Positions 16,789-24,823 of a DNA stretch of 64,000 bases are shown in pieces. The stretch comes from GWF2-43-63 sp035390965. GTDB taxonomy: Bacteria; Bacteroidota; Bacteroidia; Bacteroidales; DTU049. The DNA lies in NCBI GenBank assembly GCA_035390965.1, contig DAOPKE010000002.1, positions 25,842-89,841 on the forward strand. Reading direction: 5' to 3'. The translations under genes and the position numbers were made by a program. Each line of letters opens with the position of its first letter. Within the stretch, counting starts at the first letter, position 1. The notes below the pieces were generated by a model. That model had not been told where the DNA came from. It searched no databases and saw only the letters and a program-made list of their open reading frames with translations.

Positions 16789-18372
16789 ATGAAAACTTTT
16801 CTTCTTTTATCTGCAATGATGTTTGTCTTCATTGCATCGATGGCTCAGAAATCGGAATCCGACAAAGACTGCTGGTACAACAAGGACATGGAGAAAAACA
16901 AGGTCCCGGGCGTTTCTTCGGATCGCGCGTATGATGAGTTGTTACAGGGCAAAACACCCAAACCGGTGATTGTTGCCATTATTGACGGTGGAACCGATTT
17001 CAATCACGAAGACCTGAAAGAAGTGATCTGGACCAACGAAGATGAAATTCCCGGCAACGGAATCGATGATGACAAGAACGGATACATTGATGACATTCAC
17101 GGCTGGAATTTTCTTGGAAATCCGAGTGGCGAAAATGTGGACAACGACAACCTTGAAGTGACGCGCGTTTACCGCCTGCTGAAACCGAAATACGAAAATG
17201 CCGACTCGGCGAAAATGGCCAGTGACGAAGAATTTCAGCTATATCTGAAATGCAAAAAGGAAGTTGAAACTAAATATGCTGCTTCAACAAAAGCCCTCGC
17301 CAATGTAACTACACTGTATCAGAACCTGAAAGTAGCAGACAGTGTATTTACTGCCTATTTCGGAACAAATAAATATTCGGCAAACCAGATCAAGACCATC
17401 AAAGATGAAAGGATGCAGCCAGTGGTTGATTTCATGAGCTATTGGATGAAAAAAGATGTTGACACAACAATCGTAAAAGGGTGGATTGATCATTATGAAA
17501 GTCAGGCGCTGTACCGCTACAACGTTAATTTCGATTCACGTACCATTGTAGGCGACGACTGGACTCAAAACAACAATCCGTATTACGGCAACAACGATGT
17601 TAAAGGCCCGCGTGCAGGCCACGGAACCATGGTTGCAGGCAATGTGGCGGCAGTACGAGGCAACGGTATTGGCCCGGATGGAGTGACATCGAATGCGCAG
17701 TTGATGATTTTGCTGGTGGTTCCCGATGGCGACGAACGCGACAAAGATGTTGCAAATGCTATATTATATGCAGTAAACAACGGTGCGTCGATTATCAACA
17801 TGAGTTTCGGAAAAGGATATTCCCCGCAGAAACATTTTGTGGATTCCGCTCTGCGTGTGGCCAACAAACACGATGTACTGATTATTCATGCGGCAGGAAA
17901 CGATGGCGAAAACGTGGATGTTGAAATTCATTATCCCAGCAATTTCGATGAGAACGGCAACATAATCAACGACAAATTCATTGTTGTCGGAGCCAGCACC
18001 AATTCAGCCGGAAAGAAACTTCCCGCATCGTTTTCGAACTACGGAAAAAAGAGTGTTGACATATTTTCACCGGGTCAGGATATTTACAGTTGTGCACCCG
18101 GCAACAAATATGAACTGGCTTCGGGAACCTCGATGGCAAGCCCGGTTGCAACAGGTGTGGCCACCATCATCCGCGCATATTTTCCCGAGCTGACCGCAAA
18201 GGAAGTGAAGGAAATTTTGTTGCAAAGCGCCGTAAAATACGACAGAAAAGTCCTGTTACCAGGCGGCAGCAAGAAAAAAGTTTCTTTCTCAGAATTATCA
18301 GCAACCGGCGGAGTTATCAATGCGTACAACGCCGTGAAAATGGCACAGGAACGCGTGAATGCAAAGCATTAA
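16789..18372 (+). CDS. Secreted subtilisin-like serine protease (S8 family)
   Basis: The 527-aa protein has a signal peptide ending near MAQK. The S8 triad is Asp66 (IIDGGTDFNHEDL), His278 (GHGTMVAG) and Ser448 (SGTSMASP); the oxyanion Asn is in HAAGNDGENV. Unusually, about 210 residues separate Asp and His (about 32 in subtilisin); this insertion is largely helical and lysine/acid-rich (roughly residues 115-260). No T9SS sorting domain or lipobox is present, so it is probably periplasmic. Its TAA stop overlaps the start of an 86-bp direct repeat. Confidence 0.93.
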   Translation: MKTFLLLSAMMFVFIASMAQKSESDKDCWYNKDMEKNKVPGVSSDRAYDELLQGKTPKPVIVAIIDGGTDFNHEDLKEVIWTNEDEIPGNGIDDDKNGYIDDIHGWNFLGNPSGENVDNDNLEVTRVYRLLKPKYENADSAKMASDEEFQLYLKCKKEVETKYAASTKALANVTTLYQNLKVADSVFTAYFGTNKYSANQIKTIKDERMQPVVDFMSYWMKKDVDTTIVKGWIDHYESQALYRYNVNFDSRTIVGDDWTQNNNPYYGNNDVKGPRAGHGTMVAGNVAAVRGNGIGPDGVTSNAQLMILLVVPDGDERDKDVANAILYAVNNGASIINMSFGKGYSPQKHFVDSALRVANKHDVLIIHAAGNDGENVDVEIHYPSNFDENGNIINDKFIVVGASTNSAGKKLPASFSNYGKKSVDIFSPGQDIYSCAPGNKYELASGTSMASPVATGVATIIRAYFPELTAKEVKEILLQSAVKYDRKVLLPGGSKKKVSFSELSATGGVINAYNAVKMAQERVNAKH

Positions 18373-18454
18373 TCCCGGTCTTCCGCGAATGACGCCAATC
18401 TCCGCGAAGAATCTGATTAATTGGCTCACCTTCGGCTTGCATATGAACGCGAAT
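18369..18454. repeat. 86-bp direct repeat left of the ORF6N gene
   Basis: It aligns without gaps to 19196-19281 with about 70 of 86 identical bases. Shared landmarks are CCGGTCTTCCGCGAAT, ATCTCCGCGAA and CCTTCGGC-TGCATATG. The copy begins at the S8 stop codon. Confidence 0.85.
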
Positions 18455-18455
18455 A

Positions 18456-18488
18456 GTTATAAAAAACTGCTTCGCAATTTTTTATAAC
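18456..18488. terminator. Hairpin between convergent S8 and ORF6N genes
   Basis: A perfect 11-bp stem, GTTATAAAAAA with TTTTTTATAAC, closes over an 11-nt loop with an inner TGC-TTC-GCA stem. The A/T tracts within the arms would allow termination on either strand. Confidence 0.6.
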
Positions 18489-18594
18489 AAAGCCGTCAAG
18501 ATGCTTTGATATTTTTTTCACGACAAGATAACACGTTTGGACATCAAGTTTTTGCAATATGCAGCAGGATGTAAAACCTTCACAAAAACCAGTA

Positions 18595-19158
18595 TTATTC
18601 ATCCTGCAATGAAGTTCTGAAACCAATTCTCTTTCTGTTCTGGTAATCTGAATCAATTTCCTTCGCTTTTTCCAGTTGATCAAGGTATTCAAAAATCAAC
18701 GCGAGTTGTTGATCATGACCGTTAGCTTTTACATCAAGCATTTCGATCCTTTTCAGAATTTCTTGCTGCACATTAATCATTTCGCGCATTTTAACGAACA
18801 CTTCAATAATCCTGATACTCATTTTGCGAGCAATATCACTCCGAAGCACATTTGCCAACTGCAATATGCCATATTCTGAAAAGGCAAATGGCAAATATCT
18901 GGTGCCGCCCCAACTTGAGGTCACAGTTTGTGACCTCAAGTTTTCGAATTCCTCTTTGCTAAGTTCTATCATGAAATTATCCGGGAAGATATCAATATTT
19001 CTCCTGACTGCTTGTTTTAGAGCTTTTGTGGAGACCTGATACAAAATGGCCAGATCAAAATCCAACATAACTTTTCTTCCTCTGATACAATAAATTCTTG
19101 TAGCAGCGGATTCATCTGAATATTCTAAAGCTGAACTTCTGTCATCATTTTTAGCCAT
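18595..19158 (-). CDS. ORF6N domain protein (putative DNA-binding)
   Basis: The 187-aa protein has the ORF6N domain: IYCIRGRKVMLDFDLAILYQV, TKALKQAVRRNIDIFPDNFM and YLPFAFSEYGILQLANVL. ORF6N is found in phage and bacterial proteins and is thought to bind DNA. A C-terminal helical region (residues 125-175) looks like a coiled coil. Such genes are common as stand-alone, mobile-looking cargo in Bacteroidota. This one is bracketed by 86-bp direct repeats and lies next to a REP-type transposase, which suggests past insertion. Function in the cell is unknown. Confidence 0.88.
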   Translation of the reverse strand: MAKNDDRSSALEYSDESAATRIYCIRGRKVMLDFDLAILYQVSTKALKQAVRRNIDIFPDNFMIELSKEEFENLRSQTVTSSWGGTRYLPFAFSEYGILQLANVLRSDIARKMSIRIIEVFVKMREMINVQQEILKRIEMLDVKANGHDQQLALIFEYLDQLEKAKEIDSDYQNRKRIGFRTSLQDE

Positions 19159-19195
19159 AACGCTATCTGTTTAGTTGTGACACATAATTTATTTA

Positions 19196-19281
19196 TTAAT
19201 ACCGGTCTTCCGCGAATTACACGAATCTCCGCGAAAACTTTAATTAATCCACTTGCCTTCGGCATGCATATGGACGCTAAT
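19196..19281. repeat. 86-bp direct repeat right of the ORF6N gene
   Basis: It is the second copy of 18369-18454, in the same orientation, 38 nt before the ORF6N start. It abuts the hairpin cluster at the 3' end of the transposase gene. Confidence 0.85.
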
Positions 19282-19312
19282 TGATATTCTTTTTCAGATA
19301 AAACAGGATTCA

Positions 19313-19400
19313 AGAGCCCCGAAGGGGCGCACTACGTTAGCCAGGCCCGAAGGGTCTGGAAAAAGAAAAATATGCTGAGCCCTGTAGGGGCGAAACGCTA
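19313..19400. repeat. REP-like hairpin cluster at the transposase 3' end
   Basis: Three short palindromes are packed together: GCCCC-GAA-GGGGC (about 19317-19329), CCAGGCCC-GAA-GGGTCTGG (about 19341-19359), and AGCCC...GGGGC around 19379-19392. Two have 3-nt loops. The last two fall inside the coding sequence of the transposase C-terminus. Confidence 0.75.
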
Positions 19401-19849
19401 GTACAAATATAGCGTTCATCATATTCCATTTGATTTAGTTTCAGAAAATCAAGAAACTCCTCCTGATAGGTAATTCTTCTATGATGCTCCTTTTGCGAGT
19501 CGATATAATCTTTTATTCCCTGCACATCTCCCGGACTAACAGAAAATGCAGCATACCCTGATTGCCAATAAAAATGCTGATACTTCCTCCCCTGGGTTTT
19601 TATCCATTGCGATGAACCAGATTTTATTTTTTCAACTAACTTCATCAGCAAGACATTCTGTGAAAGAATGCAAAGAATATGCACATGGTTCCTGTATCCG
19701 CCAATCTTCACAGGAGGGCATTCCATGTTTTTTGCAATACCTCCCAAATACGCAAATAATTGCTGCTCTATCTGATCATCAATAAACGAGATGCGGACTT
19801 TTGTGCTAAAGACAATATGCACATAAAGCTTTCTGAATGATTGCGACAT
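19337..19849 (-). CDS. REP-associated tyrosine transposase (IS200-like Y1 transposase)
   Basis: The 170-aa protein starts MSQSFRKLYVHIVFSTK, the normal start of this family; the frame upstream to 19903 does not fit. The HUH motif is NHVHIL, and the catalytic Tyr is in IKDYIDSQKEHH. WQSGYAAFSVSP is a family signature. Y1 enzymes nick single-stranded DNA at hairpins, and REP-associated ones act on short palindromes rather than a full insertion sequence. The last roughly 20 residues (SPLQGSAYFSFSRPFGPG) are encoded by the hairpin cluster, so the tail is repeat-derived. Confidence 0.9.
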   Translation of the reverse strand: MSQSFRKLYVHIVFSTKVRISFIDDQIEQQLFAYLGGIAKNMECPPVKIGGYRNHVHILCILSQNVLLMKLVEKIKSGSSQWIKTQGRKYQHFYWQSGYAAFSVSPGDVQGIKDYIDSQKEHHRRITYQEEFLDFLKLNQMEYDERYICTSVSPLQGSAYFSFSRPFGPG

Positions 19850-19914
19850 AATATGAAAATTTAATGCAGAGGCCGCACATTTTTCAGGCATAGTGTTTCG
19901 CACTTTGCAAATAT

Positions 19915-19929
19915 ATGCAGCCCCTGCAT
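19915..19929. repeat. Short palindrome between transposase and ssb-like gene
   Basis: ATGCAG-CCC-CTGCAT is a 6-bp stem with a 3-nt loop, the same loop size as the REP-like hairpins on the other side of the transposase. It may mark the element's 5' flank. Confidence 0.4.
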
Positions 19930-19943
19930 GGCATTTGGAAATT

Positions 19944-20360
19944 CTAAGCGGCCTTTTTCATTTCAGTGGCCACGATCTGCACGCGGCGGTGAGATACGCC
20001 GGCATCGTCCTTCCAGGCGGAGCTGCGGAGTTTCCCTTTCAGACGCACACGAGCGCCTTTGTGTACGGTACTCATAACAACATCGGCTACCTTATTCCAT
20101 GAGACAACCTGAAACCATTCCGTGATGCGCACCTGCTCGCCTGTCCTGGTGCGATAATCATTAAAATATGACATCGTGAAAAGCGCCAGCTTGTTGCCAT
20201 TCGCAAATTGCTTCGGAAACGGCTCAGAGGTCACTACGCCTTCGAGATAAACAATATTCTTTTCAGGATTTCTTTTCTTCTTCGGTTCTTCTTCACCTGT
20301 AAGCACCAACATGCGGGCTTTTTCATCATTTGCGTTCACGCTTTCAAACTGTAATTCCAT
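19944..20360 (-). CDS. Single-stranded DNA-binding (SSB-like) OB-fold protein
   Basis: The 138-aa protein has an SSB-type OB-fold: NIVYLEGVVTSEPFPKQ, KLALFTMSYFND, ITEWFQVVSWNKVADVV and GARVRLKGKL. It differs from canonical SSB in having about 33 extra N-terminal residues with a basic PKKKRNPEK stretch, and in lacking the acidic DDDIPF-like tail that recruits partner proteins; it ends ATEMKKAA. It is therefore probably an accessory SSB, not the main one. It lies next to the transposase, whose substrates are single-stranded. Confidence 0.8.
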   Translation of the reverse strand: MELQFESVNANDEKARMLVLTGEEEPKKKRNPEKNIVYLEGVVTSEPFPKQFANGNKLALFTMSYFNDYRTRTGEQVRITEWFQVVSWNKVADVVMSTVHKGARVRLKGKLRSSAWKDDAGVSHRRVQIVATEMKKAA

Positions 20361-20747
20361 AATCGTTTTAATTTTTAGTTCAACTGAAGTTCGCCGTTTT
20401 CATCAACGACAATGCAAAGGAACAACCGCCGGAATCCATTAGCTGGTTATTAAGCATTTACTTTCGACTATAAATGTTTGTAAACGTTTGTTGTCGGCTA
20501 CAATATGTTCCTGATTACATAATCAGGAACAGCGTCATTTCACATTATCAGTGCAGACAATAATTTTTTTCAACAACAAGTACAAAAAGCCTCATTTCTA
20601 CGTACAACCCGACCTTCCAGAGTCCACAATGCAATGGAGAACCTGGAAGAGTCGGAAGCTGTGAACTCTTCTGCACCCGACGACTCCATATCCTCTGCCT
20701 ACTTCGTCGCCATCGGGAGTTTATCCCGCCACGGCGGGAATGCAATA
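20361..20747. other. Intergenic region with a palindrome and repeat F
   Basis: A perfect 11-bp inverted repeat with a 4-nt loop lies at 20506-20531 (TGTTCCTGATT / AATCAGGAACA), about 146 nt upstream of the SSB-like gene. A copy of repeat family F covers about 20683-20750. I see no gene; the 65-aa frame at 20548-20745 runs through the repeat. Confidence 0.7.
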
Positions 20748-20750
20748 TTA
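20683..20750. repeat. Repeat family F, copy 1
   Basis: A segment reading CTCCATATCCTCTGCC...CTTCGTCGCCAT is followed by CGGGAGTTTATCCCGCCAC and GGCGGGAATG. The hairpin CCCGCC-AC-GGCGGG corresponds to CACGCC-GT-GGCGTG in the copy near 42891. Confidence 0.8.
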
Positions 20751-21332
20751 TGATTGCCCGTCAATCGTTTTCTTCGCTTCGCAGAAATACTGAAAATCAT
20801 TCACGTTTTCGAAACGCAGCATTTCAAAGCCCGAATCGGAAAAATATTTTTCAATGGTCTCTCTGCTCAGCCGCTCATGCAACGGAGGTCCAGTGGGCGA
20901 TTCGACAGGCGCCCATTCAACAATGAACAATTTTCCATCGGCTTTCAGAATTTGCCGGAGCATTTTCAGATAGGCAACCGCATCGTCCACTTCGTGAAGC
21001 ACAATAGCCATCAGTAATTTATCAACAGACTTTTCGGGAAGTTGAATGTTATCCTTTTCGCACAACAGTGTTTTCAAATTAAGCGATCCGGGAGCATCAG
21101 ACATAAGCAAATCCAGCATCTGCTGCGAGATATCAGCGGCTATCACATTCCCGGTATCGCCAACATATTCCAATGCCGGAATGGCAAAGTATCCTTTTCC
21201 GGCGCCTGCATCGAGCATCACATCGCCTTTTTGCAAATGCATCATGTCGAGAATTTTCTCAGGCGGTATGAGCTTACGGCGCTCAGCAGAACTTAGACTT
21301 TCATGCTTTTCAGGATTGAATATTTTCGACAT
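20748..21332 (-). CDS. Class I SAM-dependent methyltransferase
   Basis: The 194-aa protein has the methyltransferase motif I VMLDAGAGKGYFAIPA (about residues 38-53), an acidic ribose-binding strand VIAADISQQML, and a motif IV-like KLLMAIVLHEVDD. It belongs to the broad Methyltransf_11/25 group, in the branch that often starts with F-P-E..S..R...L.P. The substrate is not evident. It is followed (upstream on the strand) by tspO at a 10-bp distance, so both are likely in one transcript. Confidence 0.85.
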   Translation of the reverse strand: MSKIFNPEKHESLSSAERRKLIPPEKILDMMHLQKGDVMLDAGAGKGYFAIPALEYVGDTGNVIAADISQQMLDLLMSDAPGSLNLKTLLCEKDNIQLPEKSVDKLLMAIVLHEVDDAVAYLKMLRQILKADGKLFIVEWAPVESPTGPPLHERLSRETIEKYFSDSGFEMLRFENVNDFQYFCEAKKTIDGQS

Positions 21333-21342
21333 TCCAAGCGTT

Positions 21343-21813
21343 TTAGTTTAGAAAATAAAATGCAGCATTCAGTGCAGTTGCAAACAGAATCCATAGTAAA
21401 TACGGGATATTCAGATAGGCAGCGATGGGTTTCAATCGATAGAAATTCAACAACATGATAACAACAACAACATCAAGCACAATGATATCGATAAGTGCCA
21501 GCGCGATATTCTGATAATAGAAAAACAAAAAAGACCATGCAAAATTCAACGCCAGCTGAATGAGATAAATAATTTTGGCAACAGTCCTTTCTTTAGTCCT
21601 GGGCATGATCCAGATATAAAAAAACGAAAGTCCCATCAAGATGTAGAGCAGTGTACAAACAGGTCCAAAAACCCAACCTGGCGGATTAAAGACTGGTTTA
21701 TTCAATGAAGCAAACCATCCGGGAACCACTTCGGATGTGTATTGTCCGGCAATATAGCCCAGTGCCAGCGGGACAAACAGCGAGGTGAAAAATTTAAAAA
21801 TACTTCGGAGCAT
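21343..21813 (-). CDS. tspO: TspO/MBR family membrane protein
   Basis: TspO is a five-helix membrane protein that binds porphyrins and other tetrapyrroles. This 156-aa protein shows the hallmark NKPVFNPPGWVFGPVCTLLY and five hydrophobic stretches at about 6-24, 46-66, 77-97, 102-122 and 130-152. In the canonical WxPPxWxFxPxWxxLY segment the usual Trp before the LY is Cys (PVCTLLY). It is first in a probable pair with the methyltransferase. Confidence 0.92.
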   Translation of the reverse strand: MLRSIFKFFTSLFVPLALGYIAGQYTSEVVPGWFASLNKPVFNPPGWVFGPVCTLLYILMGLSFFYIWIMPRTKERTVAKIIYLIQLALNFAWSFLFFYYQNIALALIDIIVLDVVVVIMLLNFYRLKPIAAYLNIPYLLWILFATALNAAFYFLN

Positions 21814-22203
21814 ACAGTGAGATATTTTTAGGTCAAGGTTAAGGTCAAGGTTAAGGTCGAGGTTAAGTAAGACTTTCGTTACACGTTACAGACGTTACAA
21901 TCGTTACAATGTTAAGTTTGAGGTTAAGGTTAAGGTTAAGGTTAAGGTTAAGGTTAAGGTTAAGGTTAAGCACCTTTGGTGAATCTGGCATGTTTTCAAA
22001 AAAAATCTCTTTCTACATTCAACAGCAATTTCCAATTTCAGTGTTCATGATTCAATGTTCGGCATGTAATACTCCCTTCATCCTTCCTTGTTCCTCTTGA
22101 TCCGTCAGAATGCACAGATTGTTCAGTGTTCATTATTTATCATTACTTCTTCCTTCACTTCGAAAATCAAAAATCTCAAATCTGATATCGTATATCCTTC
22201 GGC
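21814..22203. other. Intergenic region with hexamer and GTTAC repeats
   Basis: It holds the hexamer array (21832-21970) described separately; 21971-22203 shows nothing recognisable. A 63-aa open frame here encodes only a Leu-Arg repeat from the hexamers and is rejected. Confidence 0.7.
21832..21970. repeat. GGTTAA hexamer array interrupted by GTTAC units
   Basis: AGGTCA/AGGTTA-type hexamers (21832-21866) lead into GTTAC units (21877-21913) and then about eight uninterrupted GGTTAA units (21921-21970). The GTTAC units match those at 13355, 28761 and 31948. Confidence 0.9.
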
Positions 22204-24792
22204 TCACTCTTCTTCCCATTCAATCTGGAATTTCGTGTTTTCTTTCGGGGCGGGTTCAACCTTTTTGATGCTTGTGTCTTTTTTGAAAAGGCCAAATTCT
22301 TCATTCAGAATTTTTTTCAGATTCTGCTTTTCGGCTTTCAGATCCTGTTTCACTTTTTCCTGCATGGCCTTTTTGTCAAGCTGCTTGTACTGCGGGTTTT
22401 CGACGGTTCCTGTAATCAGAATAAAAATAGTCGGATCGCCCACTCCATCATCAACAACATAACCATATTCATCTTCGGGACGGGTTTTATCTCCGCCTTT
22501 TTTCACATCCGAAAACTTCACTTCGAGATGATATTCAATGTTATTTTCAAATGTATGCGATCCGGTAACCTTCAGATTCATTACGTTTGAGCGAATTTCC
22601 GTTTTCGGAATTTTAATGGTTTTGTCGCTGATGGAAATGGTGCTGACCATTTTTTCAAACTGAATATCCGAAAAATCTCTTCCTTTAATAATCTTCTCGA
22701 GATCGTTGATGGGCGCGTATCCTACAAGCTGTCCATCTCTGATTTCAATCTCAGCACCTGCAACAATCGATGCCGGATCAACTTCGAGCGTTTCGGAAAA
22801 AGTTGCTTTCATCTGCAGCGAAACATCTGTGCGGCCACGCAGATTGTCATAAGTCAGATCTTTCTGTCCGAAATTATTGAACACAATAAATGCTTCACGC
22901 ACGTCAAGGTTTTTAAGATTTGCATCAAGCGAAACCTTAACATCCTTGTTTTTAAGCTCACAGGAGCCGCTTCCTCGAATGGATCCACCCAATGTCTTCA
23001 GACTCACATCTTCGGCCAGAACTTTGTTTTCGCCCACATGCACCGTGGCTTTTACATTGCTTGCACCGAATTTATTATACGACAAACGGTCGGCCGAATA
23101 CTCTACAACCGCTCGGACATTTTTTGGTAAAACAAATTTTATTTCTGTTTCTTTTGTCTTCTGCGTATTTTCTTCTTCAGGGAAAAGCTCTGTGACATCA
23201 ATATTCTTCGAATGCAGATCAGCACTCAGTTTCAGCTCGTTGTCATCAATAAACAGAAATGGCAGAATGTCCTTTAGAATGGCATTTCCGCTGAAATCAC
23301 TGGAACCATATGCAACATTCATTTCCTTTATTTCAAGGTCACGGTTTGAAAAAATGGCATCCAGTTTTTTCACAGCAGCCACTTTGCTCATTCCTTCGGT
23401 CTGCAGCTTTGCATCTTCGATCAGAAGCGTTCCCTGACTTTTGCTGTCAATAAAATCCTTTGCCTGCAAATTGGAAAAATCGTCAATGGTTCCTTCATAC
23501 TGAACATCAAATTTCACGTTGCCCGCCATCTCTTTCACGCTCTCCCACTGGCCCCATTCCTGAATTTTTCCCAAAGACATATCGCCTTTCAACGACAATT
23601 TTATCTGCGGATTTTTCAGGTTCATAATTTGCAGACTTCCCGAAATGGTCTTCCCGTCCAGTGTTGCACTGAAGTTTTTCATTGACAGGAAATACTTTTC
23701 CTGCGCAGCAAAATCGGGTGTTGTAAATTTTCCGTTGAAGCGAATGTTGCTCAGTGCAATATTGTTTTCTGGTCTTTCAATATAGCCATCCTGCATCAGC
23801 AGTGACACATCGACTGAGGGCATTTTCCCGTCGCTGTACTTTCCTTTGATGTGCGACTCGATTGAAATAGTACCGCGATGCTCGAGTCCATCCGAGAATT
23901 TCCGGACTTCCTGCGGCATCAGACTGATGAATTCATTCAGATCGGTGTTGTCCGATTTCACTGTGATATCAACGGTTTCGCGCGATTTATCATAATCCAC
24001 CTTCCCTGCTGCCAGCAGAACCACATCGGCAATCTGAATCTCCACGCTATTGAATGAAACATTCGAAGTCGATGTGTTTACATCAATCACACCATTGAGC
24101 AGGGCGTCTGTTCCGGGAATGAAGTCCATGCCTGAAACATGGATAGTGTCAACACGCAATGCAGCAGACAGTTTCACGTTGTAATCATCTTCGTAAAAGC
24201 TGCCCGATGCTCTGGCCTGATGAAAAAAGAATGTGTATTGCTGATCGAAACGCTCATCAAAATATCCACCACGCACATCGGAAAGATAGATTCTTTCAAG
24301 ATGAAACGCTGTACTTTCCGAAGAAGTGGTTGTATCTGTTGTTGGTTTCAGAATATGAAAATTATCAGAACCATCTTTGAAAACCCGCAGCCAGACTGAT
24401 CCGCGATCCATCCCAATCTGGCGGATGGTGTAGTCACCAGTAATCATATCTATCAGATTGAACTCAAGCGAAACCCAACGTGCTGAAAAAAGATTTCCTG
24501 TTTTCTGCTGTGTGGCATCGCTGGCCGACACTTCGTTGAACACTACCGACACCATGGGAAAATGATGAAACAAAGTCACATCAACATCCTTTACCTTGAT
24601 TTCGGAATTGAGTTCCTTGTTGATCTGACCAATTACTTTCTGCTCAATTTTATTCTGAAAAATAAACACCAGCAGCCATGCCAGCAGAATCAGAAACACC
24701 ACGGATCCGATCAGCCAAAGGAAAATCCGCAGTGCGATTCCGTACCATTTCCGCTTTTTTCTGGTCTTTGTTTCTGTTGCCGGTTGTTCCAT
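22204..24792 (-). CDS. AsmA-like inner-membrane protein
   Basis: The 862-aa protein has a short cytoplasmic N-terminus, one membrane helix (about residues 22-48) and a long beta-rich periplasmic part. The segment after the helix (IGQINKELNSEIKVKDVDVTLFHHFP) is characteristic of AsmA family proteins, which are now thought to form bridge-like channels for lipid transport to the outer membrane. A C-terminal AsmA region (IEIRDGQLVGYAPINDLEKI) and a charged tail (VKQDLKAEKQNLKKIL) follow. It is downstream of thiL by 31 bp, so co-transcription is possible, but no functional link is evident. Confidence 0.88.
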   Translation of the reverse strand: MEQPATETKTRKKRKWYGIALRIFLWLIGSVVFLILLAWLLVFIFQNKIEQKVIGQINKELNSEIKVKDVDVTLFHHFPMVSVVFNEVSASDATQQKTGNLFSARWVSLEFNLIDMITGDYTIRQIGMDRGSVWLRVFKDGSDNFHILKPTTDTTTSSESTAFHLERIYLSDVRGGYFDERFDQQYTFFFHQARASGSFYEDDYNVKLSAALRVDTIHVSGMDFIPGTDALLNGVIDVNTSTSNVSFNSVEIQIADVVLLAAGKVDYDKSRETVDITVKSDNTDLNEFISLMPQEVRKFSDGLEHRGTISIESHIKGKYSDGKMPSVDVSLLMQDGYIERPENNIALSNIRFNGKFTTPDFAAQEKYFLSMKNFSATLDGKTISGSLQIMNLKNPQIKLSLKGDMSLGKIQEWGQWESVKEMAGNVKFDVQYEGTIDDFSNLQAKDFIDSKSQGTLLIEDAKLQTEGMSKVAAVKKLDAIFSNRDLEIKEMNVAYGSSDFSGNAILKDILPFLFIDDNELKLSADLHSKNIDVTELFPEEENTQKTKETEIKFVLPKNVRAVVEYSADRLSYNKFGASNVKATVHVGENKVLAEDVSLKTLGGSIRGSGSCELKNKDVKVSLDANLKNLDVREAFIVFNNFGQKDLTYDNLRGRTDVSLQMKATFSETLEVDPASIVAGAEIEIRDGQLVGYAPINDLEKIIKGRDFSDIQFEKMVSTISISDKTIKIPKTEIRSNVMNLKVTGSHTFENNIEYHLEVKFSDVKKGGDKTRPEDEYGYVVDDGVGDPTIFILITGTVENPQYKQLDKKAMQEKVKQDLKAEKQNLKKILNEEFGLFKKDTSIKKVEPAPKENTKFQIEWEEE

Positions 24793-24823
24793 CTGTGTAA
24801 TAACGTTGTTACAGCTGTAAAAA

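Noticed and set aside
18426..18692. 88-aa frame within the ORF6N 3' region
   Set aside because: It overlaps the ORF6N gene end and the terminator hairpin, with no recognisable product.
18369..20531. ORF6N-transposase-SSB cluster as an anti-phage system
   Set aside because: No nuclease, helicase, NTPase or toxin is present; a mobile cargo explanation is simpler.
21909..22100. 63-aa frame beginning with Leu-Arg repeats
   Set aside because: It is a translation of the GGTTAA hexamers.
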